NCBI GenBank assembly: GCA_029717555.1
Contig: JAMDHS010000032.1
Coordinates: 157,507-221,506, forward strand
DNA length: 64,000 nucleotides
Source: Peribolospora baueri
Lineage: Eukaryota > Basidiomycota > Peribolosporomycetes > Peribolosporales > Peribolosporaceae
Direction of reading: 5' to 3'
This document shows, piece by piece, positions 44,292 through 54,300 of the stretch (positions within the stretch are counted from its first letter, which is position 1; each line of letters starts with the position of its first letter). The notes under the pieces were generated by a model. It searched no databases and was not told where the DNA came from. It saw only the letters and a list, made by a program, of their open reading frames with translations. Both the position numbers and the translations under genes were made by a program.

Positions 44292-45939
44292 ATGTTCAGC
44301 GCAGTCAAGAACGTTTTCTCGGCCTCGTCCGGCGACGGGCAGGTAGACAATGCCTCGGCGCTCCCTACGGCAACGAAGAAGTCGTCGCTCTGGCCCACCC
44401 CTCGCGAGCCGAGCAAGGCGGCCCTCCAGTCCCTTTCGCTGAACCAGATCACGACCATCTCGTGCAGCGCTTGCCCCCACCCCTGCGCGGATGGCACAGA
44501 GGGCTCGTCTGGGGAGGACGAAGAAGGGATGCGGCGGTGGGCGAAGATGGGGGTCGATATGAGCAGCGAGATGATGGGCAGCGTGAAGCCTTACCGACGG
44601 CACGTCGTCATTAGCACGGGCAAACGGGACTGGGTGCGAGAGGTGACGGAGGAGAAAGGCAGCCTGGCCAAGGCGATCAACGGGGCCTCCGAAAAGCTCG
44701 GTCGGAAGGGCTTCGATACGGAGAAGGCCAAGGGTGCGGAAGGGGAGGAAGGCAGGCCAGCTTTGCCTCCTGGATGCTTTGCGTCGTCGTCTTCAGCGGC
44801 GACGACTAGGCTGACGATCAACAACGGCTCCAACATCTCGTCGTCGTCCTCGGCCTCACGGCAGTCCATCCTCGTGTTCCCAGATTACATAGCATTGAAC
44901 GAGGTGCCTAACCGGTCGGACGAGACGGAGGCAGGTGCGCTCTATGAAAGCTATCTCGCCTTTGACGCGCCGAGACCCGGCGCCCTCAAGACACTCAAGG
45001 ACATCGGCGAACGCGACGGCGGCGCAAAGGTCAGGGCCCAACCGCTGCCCTACTTTGCTACCGTTCTCCTATGTAAGAACTCTGTCGACTCTGTCGTACT
45101 TTTTTTTGCTCGATTTACTGCTCGCTTTTGTTCTCCCTTCCTTTTTCTCTCTTCTGTCCCTTCTGGCTGACGTCTTTTCCTTTCTCTCCCCCGGCTGCGC
45201 CACACAAAGGCTCCCACAAGAAGCGCGATGTAAAGTGCCACATAGCGGCCCCTCTCCTGTCCGAGTCACTCCAGCGATGTGCGGAACGCGAGGGCTGGGA
45301 AGTGGACACGAGAGGAGACGACTTGGGTGACATCCCGGACCTCGACGACAACGCTGGTGAGGATGACGTGGAGCCAGAGGAGGCCGTCGCGAGGAGGACG
45401 GAGGTGTTGCGGACAAACTTGAGGCAGGCGGCCGCAGGCTTTGATGGGGTCAAGAATCTAGGCGTCTTTTTCGTGTCGCACGTTGGTGAGTTGGATGGCT
45501 GAAGCTCGTCCCCGTGATTTCGCGCGCCCTGCATGCACGTCTAGGATTCGCTTATCCATCTCCTTCGTCTTGCGAAATTTCTTTCAGGCGGCCACAAGTT
45601 TGCCGGCAACATGATCATTTACTTCCCCAACGGAGCCGGCGTGTGGTACGGCCGAGTGACCCCGAGAGACGTTCCACTAATCGTGAGTCGCGTCATCAGC
45701 TTATGCTTTCCTTCTCGTCGCGGGAGGCCGGCCGTTTGATGTTGAGCCGGGGCTGACTGACCCACTTGTTTGGTTTCGTCGTTGCTCGCGACCGGATGAT
45801 ACGCGTCACATGTCAGGTCGAACAGACGCTCAAGCAAGGCAAAATCATTCCAGAGTTCCTCCGCGGTGGCGTGAACCTGGTTCGAGATGACATCGCCGGT
45901 GGTGGGGAAGGAGGCGGCGACGGAATCCTGAAGTGGTGA
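44292..45939 (+). CDS. Apd1/Aim32-type sucrase/ferredoxin-like [2Fe-2S] protein
   Basis: Four exons: 44292-45072, 45210-45485, 45588-45682, 45817-45939; 424 aa. The thioredoxin-like ferredoxin core shows both cluster-ligand motifs of Apd1. CSHKKRDVKC (C-x8-C, created by joining exons 1 and 2) and HVGGHKFAGN (H-x3-H, created by joining 2 and 3) together give two Cys and two His ligands. FPNGAGVWYGRVTPRDVP follows, also typical. Apd1 is a cytosolic redox protein linked to hydroxyurea and metal tolerance; Aim32 is its mitochondrial relative. No targeting peptide is evident, so Apd1 is the better match. A Ser-rich, Gly/Asn loop (about 165-190) is inserted in the N-terminal lobe. Exon 2 follows an AAG acceptor (CACAAAG). 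Confidence 0.9.
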
Positions 45940-46201
45940 ATTGCCCGCCTGGCTGCCAGTACGGCCATTGGCTACTGTTGGAGACGCCACGCCTTGCTCT
46001 CTTGTCTTATCTTCCGTCTAGAATTTCTTTATCGGTGATCGCGCCGCATTCCATGTAGAGACTGGAATACATGAGGTAGACTGGATCGTCCGTTGTTGGC
46101 ATCGCCAGCGTTCGCACCTGTCGAGCACACGTACACACAGAGAGAGAGAGAGAGCCGAGTGCCTTAAGCTTCGCTGCCGAGCGGGAGGGCGGCGCGCTGG
46201 C

Positions 46202-47045
46202 TCATTCAAATGCCCACCCGGCCTCGGAGAGGGCGGAGACGGCTTTGGAGACGTCTGGCTCGTGGACGAGGATGTAGTCCGTGTCCCTGGATCCATCAGA
46301 TCGGACACAAAACGAAAAGCGAGCGCACCGACAGACGAACACGGACGTGCGGTCAGCGGAGAACGAAGGGAGGCCGCGATGCCACTGAGCTGAAAGAAGG
46401 CCAACCGGAGTGACTCCTTCGTCCATCCGTCCCTTCCTTCCTTCCACCGCCGCCGACTCACCAAGTACTCTCCATTAACACCGCCACGCCCTTGTCCATG
46501 AGCGGACCAGTAAGTTCGTGAGCGACGCCGGTCATGGAAAGATCCATGGGTCCTCGGACTTTGAGTGCCCTCCACGGGCCTTCGATTCCGAAGCGTGCCG
46601 CCTCCTCCTCCTCCGCCTCCTCCGCCGTCGCCGCTGCTCCATCAGCAGGTCGAGGCACGGCCGAGCCATCCCAATCCGGTGGGAGATGATGAGCGGGCGG
46701 AAAGCCGGGGAGCAGGGGGATGGAAGCCAGGAGGTCCGTGCGCAGGGAGAGGAGAGCAGAGGAAGGGAGGGAGAGCAGGAGGGAGAGCTCGGTGGGCGTG
46801 CGGACAACGGAGACGAACGAGGCCGATGGCGCTCCCGAGCCGCCGCCGCCGCCGCCGCTGCCGGACGACGAGGAGAAGAAACGCAGCGTCGGCTCAAGAT
46901 ACGGCCGGAGGCATTCTGGCAACGCAGAAGTGGGCGGCAAGCGAACGAGGAGGAAAGGGTCTGGGAGGAGGGAGAGAAAAAGGGCTTTGTCGGTCGTGCG
47001 ACGGTCGAGCCAAGAGGGGGGCTGGCTTTGGGGAACGTATAACAT
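46202..47045 (-). CDS. CASTOR-like ACT-domain protein
   Basis: Two exons (minus): 46462-47045 and 46202-46286; 222 aa from the ATG at 47045. In-frame sequence upstream runs only to a stop near 47113, so a further exon is possible only beyond the AT-rich island. The C-terminal ACT domain reads FGIEGPWRALKVRGPMDLS, TGVAHELTGPLMDKGVAVLM, then ESTWDTDYILV. The N-terminal lobe has FFSSSSGS in the place where CASTOR has FFSLTETPE. Glycine and Glu/Ala runs interrupt the link between lobes. Human CASTOR1 senses arginine for TORC1; fungal members are less studied, so an amino-acid sensing role is inferred. It is convergent with the Apd1-type gene (262 bp between stops). Confidence 0.82.
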
Positions 47046-47104
47046 CGTCCGGGTGGAGAAGCTGGTTGGAGCCACGTCGTCGTCGTCGGCGTTAGGGGAG
47101 AGTA

Positions 47105-47345
47105 GAATGGGCGCACCTTATATGAATTACTTCGGAGGAGCTCATTATTTTAATTTTTTTTTATATAACGCTCCGCTGGCTCCTTATTTTTGTTTCACAA
47201 AATTAGCGTAAAATTCGAATTTTTATACGCTGCTGGCTCCGCCCCGCCTGAAAAGTTTTTTTAAAATAAAAGAAAAGAATATAATATTTATATTATTATA
47301 GGTATTATATAAATATATAAAATTTTATTATTGATATAACTCCGG
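47105..47345. other. AT-rich island of about 240 bp, possible nuclear mitochondrial insertion
   Basis: Composition changes abruptly: T9, TATATAA, AATATAATATTTATATTATTATAG and similar strings, broken by short GC clusters (GGAGGAGCTC, CGCTGGCTCC, GGCTCCGCCCCGCC, CTCCGGGGC). The flanks are ordinary GC-rich DNA. Such AT spacer with GC clusters is typical of fungal mitochondrial intergenic DNA. No reading frame is recognised. It sits 60 bp upstream of the CASTOR-like start codon. Confidence 0.55.
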
Positions 47346-48371
47346 GGCTGACCGTGACGGTTCATGTCGTCGTCGTTGTCCGAGAGATGGGACAGAATGA
47401 GAAACGAGATGATGATCCCCACAGCACGAGGCGACGCTATCAGGCGGACAAACGTCGCTCTCAACATGTATGGACCACCCATTGCGTTCTTTTCATACCC
47501 AGCCGCCACGCCGCCAGCCATACCACCGCAGCACCAGCCGAGCCAAGCCGAGACAAGCCGAGCCGAGCTAGCGGAGGAGGAGGAGGCGATGCGACGACGA
47601 GGAGCGTATAGAAAACAAAAGAAAAATGATGAGAGGAGGGGGTCGGGGCCGGTGCAAGGCGAGCGTCACAGTAGGCGAGGCGGGCGGAAGGATAGACGGG
47701 CGGGGAGATGAAGGGCGGGCGGGGGTATACCTAACTATACCGGACAGACGGACAAGGCCGGAAGGAAGGGGGAAGGAAGAAGGGAGCAAGGAAGGAGGAA
47801 GGAAAAGGTACTGAGAGTGTAGAAAAGGGGGGGCAGTCGGAGAGGGAGAGGGGTACTTGGCAGCACATCGACGGAGCCAGGTCGACAGTGCGGACACAGA
47901 TAGGGCTACGTATGTACAGTAGGAAGGGGGTAGGAGCCAGATGGCCAAACAAGTGTCAGTGTCCGTTTGGTGAGACGTATACGGGCCGTACAACGACGAC
48001 GATGACGGCGGCGGCGGCAACCAGAAGCCGGATGGAATCGAACCGTCATCGAACATGTCAAGGGAGGAGTAAAGACGGGGAGGGGGAGAGAGAGACGGAG
48101 AAGGACAAAACTCTTTCGACTGTGCGAGCAAGGAAAAGGACAGGAAAGGAAGCCTTTTCGTCCCTACGTCGGTACGGAGCGATAGAGCTCGGTTGCGTCA
48201 GGAAGGAAGACGGGGTTGGCGTTGGCCGAAGAGTGCGAGGCCGTTCCGTCTTTGTCGGTTCGGCTCGTGTGCCCCAGCTGGGGAGACGACGCACAGAGCC
48301 CTGCAGTTCTCCTAGCCCGCACATGAGCCGAACGACGAGCAATGGATCGATCGGTCGGTCGGTCGATCGAC
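47346..48371. other. Intergenic region between PP2A 3' end and the AT island
   Basis: No gene supported on either strand. Many GGAAGG/GGAGG purine runs (47640-47860) and a GATCGATCGGTCGGTCGGTC patch at 48343-48368 directly after the PP2A stop. A T-loop-like GGTTCGATTCC on the minus strand (about 48033-48043) has no tRNA around it. Confidence 0.5.
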
Positions 48372-50059
<1,688 letters not shown>

Positions 50060-51306
50060 GGGAAATGGGGGGGGAGGGGGGGCTATGCGTTTTTGTTTAT
50101 TCGGCGGGGGGGGTGTTGGGGTGGGGTGGGAGTGGTGAGGGCAAGGTGTCTTGTGGTCTGTCCAGGTTATCTGACGGTGGGCTCGAGCGAGGATAGGATG
50201 CGATGCGATGCGAGCGGGGATGGCGCGGGGAAGCGAAGGCGAAGGGGGCCGTGTGCGCGCGTGCGTCTTGGACGGACGGAGGGAGGAGAGGAAGGGATGG
50301 ATGGTCTAACTGACGAACGAACGGGCGTTCTTCACGTGGCGGTCGGAAGAAGGCGGGGGTGGGGGGGAACAGGGAAGAGGGAAGAGGGAGGGGTCGAGCG
50401 AGGGGCGCGGAGCGGGATCGGTGGACGGGAGCAAAGCGGAGGGCGCGGGCGTGGATAGATGATGGATGGGCGATGGAGTGGGGAAGCGAAGCGGTGGAGG
50501 AAGAGGAGATGGAAGATGGAGGGATGGGAGATGGTTGGATGTTATGTTATGGGATGATGGTTAGAAGGTTGGATGGTTAGACGACGGACGAAGAAAGTGC
50601 GCGGAGGGCGCGAGTGCGACATTCGGACGACGACGGCCGTCACGCGTGGGCGGGCCGTAATGTAATAAGCCTGACCGACCGACGACCAAAGATCGACGAT
50701 GCTCTCCTCCTCCTGTCATCTGCAATCACCAGCACGAGAAAGCAAAAAGGGCAAACAATCCGGTACATAGAAATTCATCATCATCATCATCAAGAAAAGA
50801 GCACGAAACTAGGCGGCGTATCGGGAAAGGACACGCTGGGCGAATGGGGAGGAAGGGGGGTGGGGACTGACTGAACGAGCAGTCGAGCAAGAAATAAGAA
50901 CGGGAAAGAGAACGGGTCGGCCGCCAACCGGAGATGAAAGGGGGGGAGGAGAAACGGGTAGGAGGGTGCATAGAGGGAGGGACGGGGGCGGCGGCGGCAC
51001 CGGACAGGCGACGTGGACCGTCCGTCGGGCGGCTCGAACCAGAGAAAGCGAACGGACACGAATGGATGAATGGATGGATGGATGGATGGATGGATGGATG
51101 GATGAGGCATCGAAGGACATGAAAGGAGTTATGAGGAGCTAGCGAGGGAACAAACGACAGCGTCCCGAGCGAGTCCTGGGGTAACTTGGTAGCGACTGGA
51201 TGGGTGACGGGGCAAGGAGGGACGACGTGTGGAAGAAGGATGGAAGACGACAACGAACAAATACAAGCAGAAGTGGGACGGCCAAAAGAAAGAGAGAGGA
51301 CCGACA
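50060..51306. other. Intergenic region upstream of PP2A, repeat-bearing
   Basis: No gene supported. G-rich runs near 50067-50130 and 50350-50400; a CACGTG core at 50333-50338 about 275 bp from the PP2A start; a (GGAT)n array at 51063-51104; a CAT run at 50769-50791. Confidence 0.5.
51063..51104 (+). repeat. (GGAT)n microsatellite
   Basis: About ten tandem GGAT units, one interrupted by GAA. Confidence 0.9.
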
Positions 51307-54300
51307 TCACAGCTCGATCAACGCGCCCCTGCACTCGCATCCCGTCGCGCCTCGGAAATCGAGGCGGCCCAACGGCGCGGCAAACGGCGGGGGTTGGTCG
51401 TCACGGCGAACGAACGCCTTGGGTCGCCACGCCGTCGTGGGAAGCGGCGAAGGATCCGGTGTGGGCACGGACATGGGCGACAGAGGCGCTCCGACGCCGA
51501 TGCGCATCGGCACCTTGGCCGTGGCGGCAGCGGTCGCGGCGTTGGCGAGGAGGCGCTGGTGATCGCGTTGCTCAAACTCGCCCATCCGACTGAGCACCCA
51601 GTTGCCGCTCATCTGTCGGTCCTCCTCCTGCTCGCCGTTGCACAGTCTGCTCGCCGCGCCGGCAGCGTTGGCGGCCACCGAGGCTGCCGCGGCGACGCCC
51701 ATCCCCATGCCACTACTGCTCGTCGGCGTGACAGCGCCGGTGGAGAAGTAGGAGCCGACAAAGGAGCCAATGTTCTGAAGGCTCAGGCGGGACAACGTGC
51801 GGCCTGCGGCGGCGGGAGAGACGACGGACGAGGCCGGGGCGGGGAGAGAGGTGGCCGAGGAACCGGAGCCGTATTGGGCGTGCGAGCGAGCGGAGCGAGC
51901 GACGGGAGGAACGGGCGAACGTACACTTCCCCAGGCCTGTCTACCGAAGCCGACCGACGACCGAGGTGAAGGGAAGACAGAGGAACTTGCGGGGGAAGCC
52001 GCGACATCCATGACGCCCTCGTCATATTCTACCGTCTGGCCTTCCTCCTCTTCCGCACTAGCTTCGTCAACGACGAAAGGCGGCAGGTCGAGCGAGCTCT
52101 CTCGCACCTCGACCGGCGGGACCTTCTCGGCGGTGATGTGGAGGTTGAGACCGAAAAAGTCTTCCCCGCCGTCGTCGAACACGAGCTTGGCGGGACTGGG
52201 TGTGACGGGCCCGCGAGGGAAGCGCCATTGGCGGACGAAGGACTGGGTGTGTCGGTGCTGGGTGGCCTGCTGAGAGGTGGCGTCCACGATCTCCAACGTC
52301 TGTCCTCCTCCCGGCGAGCCAACGGGGGACGAGATGGAGCTATCGGACGACGAGTTGGAGTGTTGCTGCTGTTGTTGTCGTTGTTGTTGCAGATGCTGCT
52401 GCTGCTGTTGCTGCTCGCCGTCGGCGGCGGTGTGGTTGGACACCTGCAACTGCAACGACGACGGCCGCGCCTTCTCCGTCGGCGCCTGCGCGGAGCCGAG
52501 AGAGCCGTGCGTCTCGTCGCGTTCGAGCTCGGGCGTAGCAGGATAGCTCTCGGCAGCGAGCGAAGGAGGGTGAAGGCGTGCAACGTCATCTCGCTTCTGT
52601 TCTTGTTGTTCTTGTTCTTGTTGTTGCCCCTTCTCCTGCTCCGTCTCCTTAGCCTCCTCACCGTCGTCCTCTTCCTCCGCCTCCTCAAGCGTGTGCAACG
52701 GTCCAAGGCCAAACGTGGCGGCCGAAGCGGAAGGAGGGGGCGAAGGTGAGAGGACGTTATCGAAGCTCGTCTTCGCCAGGTCGTTGTCGATCAGGCGAAG
52801 CAGGTCGCCAGCACCGACGGCGGCGGGGAAGGCGGGACGGGCGGCAGCGGCCGAGGAGTCCTCGACGTCGGTCGCGCCGCCTTCTTCGACGGTCGTGGCC
52901 GAAGACCGCGAGAAGCTTCCGAGCGATGCGGACATGGACGACCGGCAGTTGACGGAGCCGACGGAGCTGTCGTAGGCGAAGACGTGCCTCCTCCGCGTCT
53001 CCTCATCCTCGTCCTCCCGCGCGGTGGCGGCACCCTTGGAGTCGGCAGCAAAGACGAGGTGGGGATGATGCTCTTGAGAAGAAACAGGGACCGTCTCGTC
53101 TGCCCCTTCGGTCGCCTGGAGGCGGCGGCGCAGGTGCGAATCGAGCCTGACGTTCTCCTCAACGACGCGAACGACCTCGGCCTTGGTCTGCTCGTGCGCC
53201 TCTCTCTCCTTCTCGAGCGATGCGGCAAGAGTAAAGATTTGCTGTCGCATGTCCGCCAGCAGCTGCACTGTCTGTGGCGGGGGGGCCGTCGCGGTGGGGG
53301 CGTCCACCGCTTCGATGACGCCAACGACGCCGTCGTTGCCGCCGTTGAGGGCCTGGAAGGGCGGCGAGTCGCCAAATTTGGCCTCGAGGATGGGGGAGCG
53401 AAGGATATCGGCGTGACCGGTGATGTCCGTCTCGCTCGGCTCAACATCAAGGCCAGCCTCGTCGCGGAGCCTCCTCGCCAGGTCGTCGATCCTCCGTTTG
53501 GCCACACCGACTAGCCTCTCTTCGTCATCCCCGCGCAGCTTCTCCCTCTGCACCTTCTCCTCCAGATCTTTCACGCGACCCCTCCAACCCTCCACGTCCT
53601 CCCTGAGCGAATCGCGCTCCATCTCGGCCTCCTCGAGAGCCTGCTTGGTCTCCTCGAGCTCGGACTTGACCGCAGCCAACTCGGCCTGCTCGCTCTCTCC
53701 GCTCTCAGTGGCCGCGGCGACGAGCACGTCGCGTTCCATCTCCAGCTCCTCCAAACTGCGCATAGCCAGCTCCTTCTCCTCCTGTGACCACCTCTCCAGC
53801 TCGGCGTACTCGGCCGCCGCGCGCTCGGCCTGAGAGGCCAGCTCGCCGGTGAGCCGCTCGACCTGTTTGCGCAACGCCGCAAGCTCCGACGCGTCCCTGT
53901 CGGCGCGGGCCTGAGCGTTGGCGAGCGCGGAGGACGACACGGCGTTAGAGGCGTTGGCGGACGCCAAGGCCGCCTCTAGCTCGCGCTTCTCCCTTTCGAC
54001 GTTGGCCCGCTGCTCGCGCTCGCGTGCCACCGCGGCGGCGGCGGCGGCGGAAGCGGCGGCAGTGGGGGTGGTGACGGCGAGAGAAAAGGAGACCGACGAG
54101 TTGGACCGGTCCGTCTCGGCGCTGGAGCGCGAGTCGTCGACCGAGTCGCCGGTGGACTTGTGGTAGCTGATGCTACTCTTCCTCGTCGGCGTGCCAGCCG
54201 AGCCGGGCCCGGGCCCGGCGTGGCCAGGGGAGAAGGAGGGTGTGTTGGGGGAGGAGCCAAACATGTTCCTCCTCGGTGTGGAGAGGCTGGCGGAATGAGG

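Noticed and set aside
48030-48045. T-loop-like GGTTCGATTCC on the minus strand
   Set aside because: No acceptor stem, anticodon arm or D-arm can be built around it.
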